Source of the DNA: Apoda limacodes
Lineage: Eukaryota > Arthropoda > Insecta > Lepidoptera > Limacodidae
NCBI GenBank assembly: GCA_946406115.1
Contig: OX291550.1
Coordinates: 29,302,722 to 29,366,721, forward strand
Length of the DNA stretch: 64,000 bases
Direction of reading: 5' to 3'
Under the pieces are notes generated by a model, which worked only from the letters and a program-made list of their open reading frames with translations, made no database searches and had not been told where the DNA came from. Position numbers and translations under genes: made by a program. The stretch's first letter is position 1. Each line of letters starts with the position of its first letter. This document shows, piece after piece, positions 1 to 12,445 of the stretch.

Positions 1-324
1 TACAGTGCTTAGCAACTATAAGATCTTGCTGTGGCCAGTTAAAGTAAGTAAATGGTCAGTAATTTTAATGTTTGGATCCATATAATCAGTATTTTGAGTT
101 GATTTAGACCCCTGTGAGTGTAGTTCTGTCAAGTTTTTGTAAGGGAGAAGAACAACTCATATAGGTACATGCTTAAGACAAAAGTGAGTATATGATCATG
201 TGCCTAAACAAATGGATCAATGGTTCAAATATTGGCAGTTTGGCTTGTATAATGATGTGCAATGTAAGTTGCTACTGAAATCAATCTATAAATAAATATT
301 TTAAAGGTAGAAGTGGGTAGGGTA

Positions 325-660
325 TAAACGTAAATATGCCTTTTTTGTGCAAATTTTTTTGCTAAACTGATATTGGATAGATAACGTAAATACGCCGTTT
401 TTGTGCAAATTTTGTGGCTAAACTGTAACATCTGAAAGATATTGTTTGTTTGGACGAATGAGGAGGGTATTGACTCAAAATTTACAATTTTTTATCTTAA
501 AAAAAAAGGAATTTAATGTATTTAATACAAAGAAATCTGGAAATGTAACTATTAAAACTTGTGCAAATTTTTAAAGCAGGTACCTATTGAAAGTTTGAAA
601 ATATAATTAGAATTGGGTGTTATCTAGTTCATTGATTCTAGTTGTAGCAAAAAGTCTACA
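325..660. repeat. Dispersed repeat, copy A, with a short internal tandem duplication
   Basis: Two adjacent units of about 55 bp (325-380 and 382-428) share CGTAAATAYGCC and TTTTTGTGCAAATTTT..GGCTAAACTG. The following 200 bp (TTTAATACAAAGAAATCTGG, CTTGTGCAAATTTTTA, GTTATCTAGTTCATTGATTC) recur in the same order at 28428-28720. No coding potential was seen, and neither copy shows clear termini. Confidence 0.7.
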
Positions 661-742
661 ATCAGTGGTACCACGGTTACTTGTTCATAATGTTGGTTGG
701 TTGCTCATCTGTTCATCAGAATACCCTGTAAATACCACTAAT

Positions 743-1420
743 CTTGTGCCTTTATTGTAAACAGCACTACCAGTAGCACTGGTAGTGCTGTTAACAAATG
801 ATGATACTACCATGGCACCTTTCAAATGTTTTATAGCACAATCATAAACAAAAATATAAAAAAAAACCGGTCAGGTGCAATTACTTACGAGTTCCATTCA
901 ATTAAAGATTAAGGCAGGAAAAAAAATATTATTACTTACAGACCAACTGAACGGCACAACTAGTTGGTAAGTGGGAAATATCAAACGTTTTTCATACCAG
1001 GTTTTAATTTTTTTTATATATACTATTGTGAATGACAGCTGTCAAATTAGAAAAGGCTATTTCTCCATAACTATTGATGGTAGACTAGAAATAATAGATC
1101 CCATTAAGATGTTAATTTTGATGACAACTGCCAAACTAGAAAACGCTAAAATATTGCTTTTATTGTAATCAGCACTACTGGTGGTGCTCTTTATAAAAAA
1201 TGGCACCATCAGACATTTAAATCAATAAATTCAAAAGGTACAATTATAATCAAAAATACTTATTTTACGAATTTGGAGATTTATTTATTAATATATAATA
1301 AATAAATAAATCTCAAGGGCTCTATTTCCATAACTATTGATCACCAACTAGTAGTTTCTTTGCAGAAGTGATAGATCACATCAAGACCTTTGTTTCAGAT
1401 GACAGGTGTTAAATTAGAAA
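743..1420. repeat. Locally repeated non-coding sequence with a perfect 13-bp hairpin
   Basis: CCTTTATTGTAA..CAGCACTAC..GGTRGTGCT..ATGGCACC occurs at about 749-825 and again at 1157-1210. TATTTC(TC)CATAACTATTGAT and ATGACARSTG..AAAYTAGAAAA recur at 1060-1145 and 1322-1415. CAGCACTACCAGT at 762-774 is the exact reverse complement of ACTGGTAGTGCTG at 778-790 with a 3-base loop. This looks like the decayed remains of a repeat family. No gene is visible. Confidence 0.55.
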
Positions 1421-1499
1421 AATATACAATACAATACAATATGATATGATATTATATGATACAATATGATACACATTATACTAACATATATATAAAAAA

Positions 1500-3950
1500 A
1501 TTATATTTTTTGAATTAGTTTCAAACAATAATTAAGATGTTGCTTTACTGATATACAGGCAGTGCTTTCCATAGTTGTATAGCCTGACAGGAAAAGGAAC
1601 TAGAGATAAAATCAGTTAGGTGAAATGGGACTTTTAATCTCAGGTTGTTGGAACAGCCATGAGATTGTGAATGTGAATCACTTGGATGGTGAATATGGAT
1701 CATGTAGAATAGAGAAGAGGGTACAGAGGATTGGCACTTGGCATCATTCTTTTAAAACATTCCAGTTAAGTTGAGTTCAAAATAAGAGACATGGTCATAT
1801 TTATGAACACCAAAGTACGAAACAAATGCAGTTGTTAAGTAGATGACCCAATTTAGTTAAAAGATCTTGTTTTAGATCACAGTAACAGACATCTGCATAA
1901 TCAATTATAGACAACGATAGAGACTTTACAAGCAATAGCTTTGTGTTAGCAGGTAAGAAATGTTTAAGCCTGTAAAATGATCTTAGTTTACCAGTATCCC
2001 TAGCACAGACCTAAGAGACTTGATTGGTCCTACTTAAATCTCTGTCTATTATTAAACCAAGATCTTTTATCATTGAGCTATAGCAAATGGTAGTATCTTC
2101 GTATGAGACAGGATTTGCATATTCTTGATCTAGTTTCTGAAGTTGATGAGTACCCCCCAATATTATCTCCTGAGATTTGGAGGGATTTACTTTGACACCA
2201 AATTTGGCAGACTAATTGCTAATACTTTTGAAGTCCCTGTTTAAAATAGAAACAGCAAGATTAATATCATTCGCTGCAGCTTGGCTAGAGAGTTGAAAGT
2301 CATCAGCATACAGGTGAAAAGAACTGTAAATTGCTGTGCAGACTGAATTAGAAATAATATAATAGAAAGCGAAAACAATAGTGGGGATTAATCCCACCCT
2401 GCGGAACCGGCAGACAGCTCACACAAGTTGGATTAGCACGCACTGCCTCCACCATGATAGGTAACCATTTTAGTTCAGAGGATGAGTCACCAAGCCTCGC
2501 GAGTACTGCTAACAAAAGATCATGATTCATAGTATTAAATGCATTAGAAATGGAGAGCAACACTAGAACGATTTTCCATGCCTTCTTTCACATCTGTAAT
2601 AATTTTGAATAGTGGTGTAGAAGGCCACAACGAAAACCAGATTGATATTGTGTTAAAATATTGTTACTATTGATGAAAAATGTTAGGTGTTTGTAAACTA
2701 GTGCTTCGATAATATTAAACAGAAATGGTAGTATGGATAAAGGCCTAAATTGGTTTATAAAACTTGGACTGGCAGTTTTTGGAAATGGTGTTATAAAAGC
2801 AGTTTTCCAAGCGTTTACTATTTTGTTTTAAACTAGTGATATCATGTTCCTACTAAGATCGTCAAAGCCAGTGGCTTTCTAATTTAATACTGTTAATAGT
2901 CTTGTGTACCTCATCCTCGGAAACAGGGGAGAAGGTAAACTTGTTACTAGTTACAGAACCCCTTATAGACCCTAACCCCAGATATTGTAAGACATAGTAT
3001 TTGCCTTGACCCTGTCTGCCAACACCTACTAAGGAGCAGAAATGCTAATTTAGTTCATCTAGGGTAGAGTTGGAGGTGAAATTGCTGTGCGTTGCTTTAC
3101 CAATACCCAAAGTTTTGATGAATTTTAAATATCCGCTTGAGACGATTGAGAGACGTTATCCTGAATGTACCCATACTTAGCAGTTCTTATCATCTGGTTG
3201 CATCTATTTCTAATTTTCATCACATCGATATTTTAAATTTCCAAAATGCACGATCCCTTTTTGCCTTGATATCCAAGGTACTCATTTCAATTTAACAGTG
3301 TGAATCGGGGCATGAATATTGTATAATGATATAATTTCTTGATTAAAGGTATTGATCTTGTCATCAACTGTAGCCGCCGACATTTAGGGTGACCAGTCGA
3401 TATTTTTGTTAGAATCAAATGCTACTTTCAATTTTTTTGATTGTGGACTATCTTTTAAGAGGTCGGTGTTAAAGTCACCCATGATTATGCAGTGTATACG
3501 GTCTGTGGAGATGGAGTCGAGAGCTGATTCAAGATCGGAAAAGAAATCAATGGAAGGAGGGCAATATGCAACTCCAAGAACCGCATCTGATCCTTTTTAA
3601 TTGAATTTTAATAAACAAGTATTCACATGATTCAGAGTAAAGGGACAGCGAGGAACTTAACAGGGTATATGGAATGTCAGAATGCAGGTAAATGGTAACG
3701 CCACCACCATGTTTGCCTATATGATCATTACGTAAAAGCACATATCTGGGTAAACAGAACTTAACAGATGGAAGTGCAGGTGTAAGCTATGTTTCTGAAA
3801 TTAACACACAGTGTATGGCATTATTAGAAAAGGTATCCAGCAAGTCATTATAATGAATGACAGGGAACACTTTGTGTGTTAATATGACAGACATTCAGAT
3901 AATTTTTGTTTTAAAAACATTGTTTAGGTTATCACCAAGCATTATATCAT
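1500..3950 (-). mobile_element. Decayed non-LTR retrotransposon (Jockey/CR1/Daphne-like), endonuclease and RT remnants
   Basis: Read on the minus strand from 3950, fragments give an APE endonuclease (GKHGGGVTIYLHSDIPY near 3710, MGDFNTDLLKDSPQSKK near 3450-3490), then RT motifs: SNAFNTMNHDLLL near 2530, PQGG near 2400, and the catalytic YADD at 2310-2299. After that come VNPSKSQEIILGG near 2180 and FLPANTKLLLVKSLSLSIIDYADV around 1950. Many stops and frameshifts break it. At its 3' side (1427-1485) lies an (ATACA)/(ATATG)-type simple repeat that fits a LINE tail. The clade cannot be fixed by eye. Confidence 0.8.
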
Positions 3951-4779
3951 CAACAGAACTATCTACAGAGTAGAATGAGTTTCGAAATCACTAACAGAAA
4001 AGAAAGATTCCTGATCAGACATGTAAAAATACCTAAATAAATATACTTTTATAAGATATTATAAAAATTGAGTAATATTGTAATACAAATAAACAAGTGG
4101 TATGTGGTAGGAATTACACCTGCAAATATGAATGATAGGTACTAAAGAAAATCACATGTCTATAAATTACATGTCTCTAATTCTTTGAAATATGCGTTAT
4201 ATACAGTGTTAAGTAAACTTCTAAAATTGCAACAAATAGTTAAAAATGCCATTTGATAGGGTTTTTACGCAATTGACTGTAACTAATAATGTAGTATGTA
4301 AGTAAAAGCTTCAGATGTAACCCTTATTTAGGTACCAAAGCAAAAAAAAAACAACACATTCTAAAACTCTACATAAAAATTAACACTAAGTACCTATTTC
4401 TATTTTTACAATAAAATTTAATAAAAATCTAAAAAAAGGATACCTAGATATGTTGCATCCAGAGCCCTTAATTTAAAAAATTTGATATGACATTTTCTTT
4501 AAAGATTTCAAAATTGAAAAGTCATCAAAGCAGGCTGTTATGGACTAAGGTGTGACCCACAGATTAATGTCACTGCACCAAATCGGTGTCACCTCGGACC
4601 AGGAACTCAATGTATGTGTATATGACTAGTGTTGTCTATTCGAGTTGAATTAAGGTTATGACGAATGTTGAAGCAAGTAGTAACAGAGTTATTTACCCTT
4701 AGCCTGTCGCCTAGGTCTGCCCGTCAAACCATCTTATCGGTCGACCCAACGCAATGCTTGCGATAGGTTTAACGCTCGA

Positions 4780-5330
4780 GGAAACTCCTTCGCTGGACCT
4801 AAACTGGGATGACAATTTATCTAAATCTACACTTGTATACACCCATTGGCACCGTCCGGTAACTTAATTGTTATGTTGACATCCGGCGTCCAGGCATTTT
4901 TCTTGTCAAAAAGCTTGCGTGCTGACAATAGCAGAGCTTGTCGATATTTAGTCAGAAACTCTGCCAGTACAATTGATGAGCCCTTCACTTTGGCCTTGCT
5001 GTTCCAGAAAGCAGATACCTTTGGCAAATCAACACATCTTAAGAATGGGTCTATATTTGCTTTCAACGTGCCTGCCCACTTGATGGCATTCAGTAAATGA
5101 AGAAGGTTGAATTTCAGTGTGACCTAGTTTCTTGTCCCATATTCAGACAATGATCTGCGGAAGTACTTCATTAGGACTCTCTGGAACTCCATTGAACAAA
5201 ATATGCTTCTTTCTATGTCTCGATTCAATCATATCTACAGACTTACTCAGATCTTAATCTCTCAATCTGCTGCATCAGAAGATCCAAGGAACTCCATACT
5301 AAATCTATATACTTCTATCTATCTAGATCC
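4780..5330 (-). pseudogene. LINE ORF1-type remnant (FP25/PHD-like coiled-coil family C-terminus)
   Basis: On the minus strand the frame 5066-4827 reads LPKVSAFWNSKAKVKGSSIV, then AEFLTKYRQALLLSARKLF and WTPDVNITIKLPDG. Upstream in other frames lie ETRHRKKHILFNGVPESPNE and CHQVGR. The pattern (short nucleic-acid-binding core, then LTKYR..L...AR, then W..DG.I.V..PDG) is known from ORF1 proteins of insect LINEs, which resemble a baculoviral FP protein. It has at least two frame breaks and no RT next to it. Family assignment is from memory of the pattern. Confidence 0.55.
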
Positions 5331-5339
5331 CTTCCATCG

Positions 5340-6940
5340 GTTTACGTGACTGCTTTGACAAAATTTACCTGTAGCAACATTGACACTATAATACAAGGAG
5401 TTATAATAGCTAAGAGAGTAGTTGTCTTTAGAGCTATAATGTTATAGTTGAGTATGTCAATCAGTCTGCAGAGAACCTTGCCTTTGCCATTGGTAGTATT
5501 GTAGTACCATAAGTGGTGCTTGCTAACTATTTACATACACGTAAATCTGAGTAAGTTGCCTACGTCTTTATGGAAAGTGAGGCACACCTACGAAATGATG
5601 ATCAGCTGATGGCTGGTTATAGCTATTTGGTATTGATAGCCAGTTGTGGCTTTTTGGTGGCTCTTATATCAGGCAGGCCCAAACATATTACGACCCAGAC
5701 ATATACATCATGTCACATTATGCATTTGCCTCTTCCCTCCCCTTTCTTTTTCACTTTTTCTCACCCTCACATCTGTCTCTGTCCCATTCGGTAGTTTCAC
5801 GGGATAAGTCTAAAACAGTAGACAAACTGTATATCGGCAGCAAAAAAATTAATGTTTTTTCTCTTTGACGTCGGATTACAGGTAAAATACTAGAGATACA
5901 ATAAATATATGTATGAGCTGTTTTTTTAGGATATTTAATAAGCTATAGTTTTTACATAAACAGTTTTTTCTTAGCTTTAACCATTTTTATAATAAATGAA
6001 AAGAAACCCAATTAGGGACATAAAATGGGGTATGGAGGAGGGAAGCAATTGTTTCCCGACGTGTTTCCATATCGGCACTGAAGCACGTATGCAAAAGCTA
6101 CATGCATGCCAAGTTTGATGCTTTCTTCTGGATGGGACCATAAAATTGATTTTTGTTCGGACAAGGAGCCGTACTAGGCAGGTACAGAATTCTCCAAAAA
6201 TATGGAAGTAATGATCAGTAATCATAAAATTAATCCCACTATGTGAAGTATTTAAAAATATTCTAATCATTATGAAATTAGTAACATACCTATATTAGTT
6301 TTTTTTACATGTTTGATACATTTTCGGCAAGCAGGTTTGGCACATATGGTAAGTCCTTTATGTACAAATATGATTTTTCTTGCAGTTTTTGTTGATTTGA
6401 CACTGTCGCCTTTTATTCTTTGAAGTACTTGTAGTAGATTCTTCAGCAACAGGAACATTGCTCAATCCTCGTGTTACAGTCAGACCACATTTATTTTTTA
6501 AATACCCAGAACGAAGTTGGCTACGAGGTGCAGAATAAAGTTAGGGCGCGAGATATGTTTTTCCTGTTAGTTACTGTAATTAGTGTACCATTTAATCAAC
6601 TATCTATCCCTACTTTCGTTTCATTGTAAATTTTAATAGTTTCAGGGAGTTTTTCTGGTCAATTTCAATATCTACAAATGGATGCATTGTGCTCAGAACC
6701 ATTACTTTTTTTCCAGGTTTTTGTTAGAATTGTGTTTAAACTAGTTTTCAATATGAAAGATACATTACTGGCTGTGCGAATAGTTTTACAAATCACAGGT
6801 ATTTATCACCTTGCTTGTTATTATCGTTGTGTGTGTATGTCAACCGTTTCATTTCAAAGCTACATGAACGATAGCTGTTGGTGACAAAACTGGCGTTATC
6901 AAAAGTGTGAAATGTATCCAACATTGGAATTTTTTACAAT
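5340..6940. other. No supported gene
   Basis: AT-rich sequence. Minus-strand frames at 5977-6270 (97 codons) and 6270-6458 (62 codons) sit end to end. The second has a Cys pattern (TICAKPACRKCIKHVKK) that could be a zinc-ribbon relic of a transposase, but I cannot name it. A fragment at 6885-6915 (GACAAAACTGGCGTTATCAA) is the reverse complement of part of the dispersed repeat at 8985 and 32005. Confidence 0.4.
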
Positions 6941-6947
6941 AAATAAA

Positions 6948-7255
6948 GGAGCTCCTATACATAGCAATAGCTTAACAAAAGTACAGCTTATGATAACTCC
7001 AGCTCCAGGCTAGTATTGCTGAATTATATTTTGCATTTACTTTTTAGACTTTCCCCTAAATTGGAGCTTACACAGCGATGGCCCTATTAAAGTACATTGA
7101 TCATTTCAGCTCCAGGTATGGATCACATTTGCATTTTATATTAACCCCATAATAGAGCTTTTACTTTTTAGACTTCATCCTAAAGAACAGTTCCTATACA
7201 TAGCTATGGCCTAGTTACAGTACAGCCTATGATAACTCCAGCTTCAGGTGAGTAT
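6948..7255. repeat. Tandem repeat, 115-123 bp period, about 2.6 units
   Basis: Units begin at 6948, 7063 and 7186. Shared blocks are (G)GAGCTCCTATACATAGCAATRGC, AGTACAGCYTATGATAACTCCAGCTYCAGG and ACTTTTTAGACTT(TC)MYCCTAAA. Units 1 and 3 are closer to each other than to unit 2. Confidence 0.75.
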
Positions 7256-7259
7256 GGTA

Positions 7260-8980
7260 TTTGTAGAGTTATCTACAGGAGTTGATTTTTATCTACCACA
7301 TAACGCTCATCAATTTAAACTGTGATGGCAATAGTGTCCACACTAACAGTTGGTTTCTCTTTACACTACACTGATGCATCGATCGTAGTTTCGTCATGTA
7401 TTTTTGTAATGCCAAAGCAAGTGTTCAGTATTTCGATGTTCCAACTTTAACTGTGGAATAAGTAAAATAAATAGCAAAAATAGTAAGAGTACTCCATTTA
7501 ATGCATTGAATACATAATGTCAGTGGAACTGGCAGAGTTAGTTTTCGAACGTGTATTGTGGTCTGCATGGCCTTGTGCGTATGCCGGCCCGTGTGTACAC
7601 ATCAAACAGCGTAGTGTGCCGCACACGTTAAGACTTATTCATTACATTGATTTGTTGGCCCCGTTTCTGCCGACAACTGTCTGCTTGCGATGTCTAAAAC
7701 TGTTTATGACCTACTTCGTTTATTAGTATTCAATTGTAACTGAAAGTTTACTGGTAAAATTACAGTTATGTTTATTAAATTTAGTACCTTCCGTTGGGCG
7801 TAAGTGATTTTGGTTGTCAATAGATTCTGAGATTTTATGCGGGCGTCAGATGTTTGTATGAATGCTCATTTTTTATACGACTAATAAGGTTGTACCATAT
7901 TTGAGCAAAATAAAGATATTCTATTCCACTTGGAGATAGTTAGGCGTGTGTTCCGGAATTATGGGACAACAAAAAAATCTTATAAAAAAAGAGTCCTGAA
8001 TCTCTAACAGCGTCAACCAAGCTATAATGTTATTAGTCATATAATATCATGATTGTGGCTCTTTCTCAGAAAACATTGTTGTAAAGTTCTAGGTTGCTAC
8101 TGACTATGATTCATCAATCTGTGAGACATTGATACTTTCTTCTGTTGGTAGGAAGGTACAATTTGCAATACTTTATACTTCATGACACTTCAATGATTAT
8201 AAAACTGGGGGTAATTCTAATCAGTAGAAAAACATTCCAAGATAAAGTTTACATAAATGCAATTCTGCTTTACGTCGTCTTTATGCCATCTAGGTGGCCA
8301 AAACGCGTACAATGTTAATGGTTTTAAATATTAAGTAGTATAAAAAATTCATGAGTAATGTAGATGATTTTGTTTATCTGTTTATTTATTTATTTTAATT
8401 ATTTTACTGTGCACTAGTTTATTTTTACTGACTTGTATGGGTGCTGTTGCTATGTATCTCTAGAAATCTACATTTTTTATACTTGAATAATTCCGAATAG
8501 CATTTGTAGTATGGAATATGATTGGCGGTGCACCTTAAGCCATGGTCATAAAACAGATAATGAGGTCATAGGACAAGTGTTCTGAGTAAAAGTGAAAGGC
8601 CCGATAACGACGGCGCGAGGCGTGACTCATAGGCCCGCAGACAGATTTTCCTGTTGCAAGGCCTGCCTAGTTACACTATTTAACCAGGTCTATGACATGT
8701 GTTCTGAGGAATAACGCCGCTCAATATTTTATGGGGTCAATCAAAGGTGGAGGTGTGTTTATCATGGAAGCCATCATGGAAAGAGCAAAGAAGATTCTAC
8801 CTACCTTATTTGTATTCAAAGGGAATTAGCGGAGTTATCATACAGTTCGTCACTGCGGAGTCCTTAGTTAATGCCTGTATTGATCGCTTACTGGGTTCCC
8901 CTGGTGGGCTTGATCAATCAGGTCGTGTTAAGACAACGCATTTTTGATCACTGGACATTGGTATACCCAAATGCCTCTCA
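7260..8980. other. No supported gene
   Basis: The sequence is mostly unique AT-rich DNA with a GC-richer patch at 7515-7690. Its 69-codon frame has no recognisable motif or splice context. Nothing else stood out on either strand. Confidence 0.4.
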
Positions 8981-8984
8981 TAAA

Positions 8985-9362
8985 GGGTGTGTTCGTTTTG
9001 GGATAAAAAGTTTTTTGATACTTTTCACACTTTCGATAATACCAGTTTTGCCACCGACATCTTTTGTGCGGATTGCTTAGAAACGTTGCTAACAAATTAT
9101 TAGTTGGGCAAAACGAAGGGTTGACTTACACACACACACACCACAGTGAATAATGAATATGGTATTAATTGGTAGTTTGATAGATTAACACCAAAACCCC
9201 ACATCCAGACATGTGTTTAAAGTTTTATTTTTCGGTGGCAAACGTGACAAAAATAACAAAACTAAGCTTGACCATTTGTTACAGATGGTACCATAATTTT
9301 GAAATATGATATTTTTGACACCAATGCTAAACGAACGGATAACAGGTGACGAAATAAACTAT
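8985..9362. repeat. Dispersed repeat, copy 1 (pair of 32005-32455)
   Basis: GTTTTGGGATAAAAAG, CTTTCGATAATACCAGTTTTGCCA, TTAGAAACGTT, TTTTATTTTTCGGTKGCAAA and ACCAATGCTAAACGAACGG match the later copy in the same order and orientation. A short (CA)n run lies at 9130-9144. There is no coding potential. Confidence 0.75.
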
Positions 9363-10830
9363 AATAAAGATGTGTGTCCTAAATACTACTATTACTATGA
9401 TTTTTAATAATATTTTTTTGTTAATTATAATCGCAGCGGAAACGGTAAGGACTTCAGCCCGTGTGTTTCCATAGGTATCAAGTAGCTGGTACATTCGACT
9501 CGCACAGCGAATGCAGTGCGTATTGCCAGCGATGCGTGAGTTGCGTCATCGTATCATCATGAGTTTTAGTAAACAAGTCGTCAACAGACTTTTTGTTTGT
9601 ATCGTTTTATTTACCCAGTTTGTTTACAACAACTTTGTTGCAGTCTGTCAGTAGCTGATAGATTTACCACAGAACATATTATCGTAGCTAGACGATGTAG
9701 TCATACCGATGTTTTCTAATAATACGTATATTTGACCCGTTATGGGTTTGGGAAAAGTTTGGGTACAGAATCCTAAAATAGTTAAATACTCTTATTATGT
9801 CTAACGAAATACTCGTATATATCTTTTGTAAACAAACAAATTCCATCCCAAGTATTCAAATTCTCACACTTGATTAATTTTCTTTCCTTGCCAATATATC
9901 TGTGACAGATTTCCCTTTCAAAAACCATAACTTTTGCCGTATCTACATTTACTTTCATTCCATTATTTTTAGTGATCTATTTATGATTGTTATCGTTTCT
10001 TGTAACTCCTGTGCTTTCGTTTAAAGGATGACCTGCATTTATATATGTATAGCTATTTTATATTTACATTTATAAATATGTAATTGAATGTCTGTTTTGA
10101 TGTCTTTTCGAAACATTTTGTTTTGACGGCGCGCTCGTATTATCGCTTTGAAGGTTGAGATACCAGTGTCATAGCGGAGCCGGCTGCCAAAATAGTTCGA
10201 CCTATTTTCATATGGACTGATATAATAATGACGGATCAATTTACAATGGCACGCAGTGAGTATTGCTCATTTTCAATACAGGTTTGACGACCTACTAGCC
10301 TAAAATGTGTTGTTAGACACGCGAGGTAATCTTGGCTTTATGTATAAAGTCTGAAAAGGAATTGCAGTAGGTATGTAATTTAGACTTTATAGTTTACCAA
10401 ATGTTTATTTTCAGTTTAGCAGATCTTTTCGTCTACTTACTTTATTTTTTTTTAAACGTTAATAATTTAACGCTAACGTTTTTGTCGATGCACATGTAAG
10501 TAATATTGAAGAGTTAGGCCATTAGTTTACACCAAAAAAAGACTGTTACGCGATACGCCACATTCAGTGCAGCGATAAGATGACGTGACTATAAATTACC
10601 TAATAAGTCACCGGGAGTGATTGAAAATTTAACAATCTTGGTAGCGAAATTTTAATCGTTAGCAGTGCAATATTAGACTTTATATGAAAAACATATAAAT
10701 ATGTCTGCGGCATGAGCACGTGAGAACTCCGTGCGCTTGCGAATGTAGCTAGGCCAGTGGCAACAAAAAAAAATAACAATATTCCAGTGTATGTACAATT
10801 TTTATTAGAATTTATTATTATAGCGGCTTT
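9363..10830. other. No supported gene
   Basis: AT-rich sequence with no long frame and no recognisable element. A 66-codon minus frame at 10039-10239 has no family signature. Confidence 0.35.
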
Positions 10831-11217
10831 TTAAAAAGTGATTTACACGCCAGGAGTAGATAGACGACGTGACACACGAGACGTGCACGTGACTCACGAG
10901 ATCTCTGTATGGCAGGCGTTTTATGTGCGTGTCTTCTGCGTGTACTTTGGTCAAAACTCGCCGCTCTATTAACGACACTTAAGTGGAGCTACACTCTCCA
11001 CTCTTAGTGAAACCAGTCGCGCGTGTGAATATGGACGGTATGGGTGCCATAGGCGTATGCGGGATTTTTTTGGATCTATAGTTTTAGCAAAAGTTCTTTT
11101 GTATAAAATAAATACTATTACGGAAGAACCCCCAGGCCCTAGAATAATTTGTCGGTCACATAGACATATTGGTAAGAACGGGGCCAACAGCGTCTTCAAG
11201 TGGACGCAGATTTTTGT

Positions 11218-11244
11218 TCGCGGTGTTAAAAATTATCACCGCGA
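11218..11244. repeat. Short inverted repeat (8-bp arms)
   Basis: TCGCGGTG and CACCGCGA flank an 11-bp AT loop. It lies at the end of a GC-richer, otherwise unassigned block (10900-11245). It could be part of a transposon end, but no partner copy was seen. Confidence 0.4.
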
Positions 11245-11830
11245 TGCATGACCAAAGTGTTTTATTCAGTATACGGGAGTTTACTACGGGTGTTTTACGT
11301 GGTTTTCTAAAGTAATATCAAAAGGCGCTATCTTTCTTAGTATCAAAAATTTTACTAGTAAACAATAAATTGGCCATATCTTAACTTTTTATATCAATGA
11401 TCGGCTAACATTAATACCCGTGATGTTTTTAGTCCAATGACAAGAGTGTGCGATAACGGTTTCCTACATTCTATTGCACGTGTTTGTGCATCGCACACAC
11501 TCACGTTACACAATTCACAAGTTTGATTGGATACACTTTGAGGCCCGGATTAATAGTCGTTGCTAAGGCATGTCCTAAGTTATACTCCTGTAAGTCTTAC
11601 TTGGAGAATTCTATACAATACTTAGTACTGCATATTAGTCATATTTACCAGGATTTTCAAAAACAGAAAGCCGTTTATGATAGCTGTAGAAGAAAATTCA
11701 TTTCGGTGGTTATTATAAATGCCTTTGGTTTTTTTTTGTACCTACAATTCTATACTTTTTTTTATGTTTTATTTATCGACAACGTTAAATGCTACCTTTT
11801 CCTGCGAGATGTTTTTTTAAGCATTTTTAA

Positions 11831-11864
11831 CCCCCCCCCTCCCCCACTCGACCCCCCCTCCCCT
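11831..11864. repeat. C-rich tract, potential G-quadruplex on the minus strand
   Basis: Four C runs of about 9, 5, 7 and 4 bases separated by 1-6 bases. The minus strand therefore has four G runs that meet the usual quadruplex pattern. It is isolated in AT-rich DNA with no gene beside it. The 131-codon frame ending here (11484-11879) ends in a low-complexity Pro run and looks spurious. Confidence 0.6.
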
Positions 11865-12080
11865 TGTGATATTTCGTGATTTTTGCCGGAAACATTCGGG
11901 CCTCACGTGATTAATGGACGGCCCCTAAAGAGCGAAAAACCGGTCGAGTGCGAGTTTTAACTTGCGCACCGACGATGATACCGTAGGTACTTATGTAATA
12001 GAATTATTTCCCCACTCACTCGCCCCTCTCATTTGCCTATAGTACCGTTACATAAGTCGACATTAGCAGCTAGGAAAAAA

Positions 12081-12445
12081 AACGGGTTGCACTCCGGGAG
12101 TGCCGGCAGAAGTGAAAACATACTCGCTATTTACTTCCCATCACTTCTTATCCATATTTATTTATTAAAAATAATAACTTTTGTTTATTTACTTTTTTGA
12201 CGTTGTATATTTGACAGCTCAATCTGTCATAGAATTAAAATCCCATATCCAACCTCCCTGTACTACTCATAATCGCCATATATACTAAAAATAAAAACTA
12301 ACGTAATGTAAATAAAGGTCACGTGTCCTAACGCGAGTGACATCTTACGAATTTTCCATCAGGACACGTGACCTGACGCGAGTTTAAGAGTTTTTACCCA
12401 TCACAAAAAAAGTGCACAGCGCCGCTAAAGAAGTTTTCACTTCAA
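12081..12445. mobile_element. Palindrome-rich MITE-like element, copy 1
   Basis: One end carries GCACTCCGGGAGTGC (12089-12103, self-complementary) followed by CGGCAGAAGTGAAAAC. The other end is GCCGCTAAAGAAGTTTTCAC, so GTGAAAAC/GTTTTCAC forms an inverted pair. Inside, AGGTCACGTGTCCT (12316-12329) is the exact reverse complement of AGGACACGTGACCT (12361-12374), each with a CACGTG E-box. A second copy lies in reverse orientation at 51199-51562. There is no coding capacity. The superfamily is not assigned. Confidence 0.75.

Noticed and set aside
11484..11879. 131-codon open frame
   Set aside because: There is no domain or splice support, it ends in a poly-C-derived Pro run, and AT-rich DNA commonly yields such frames.
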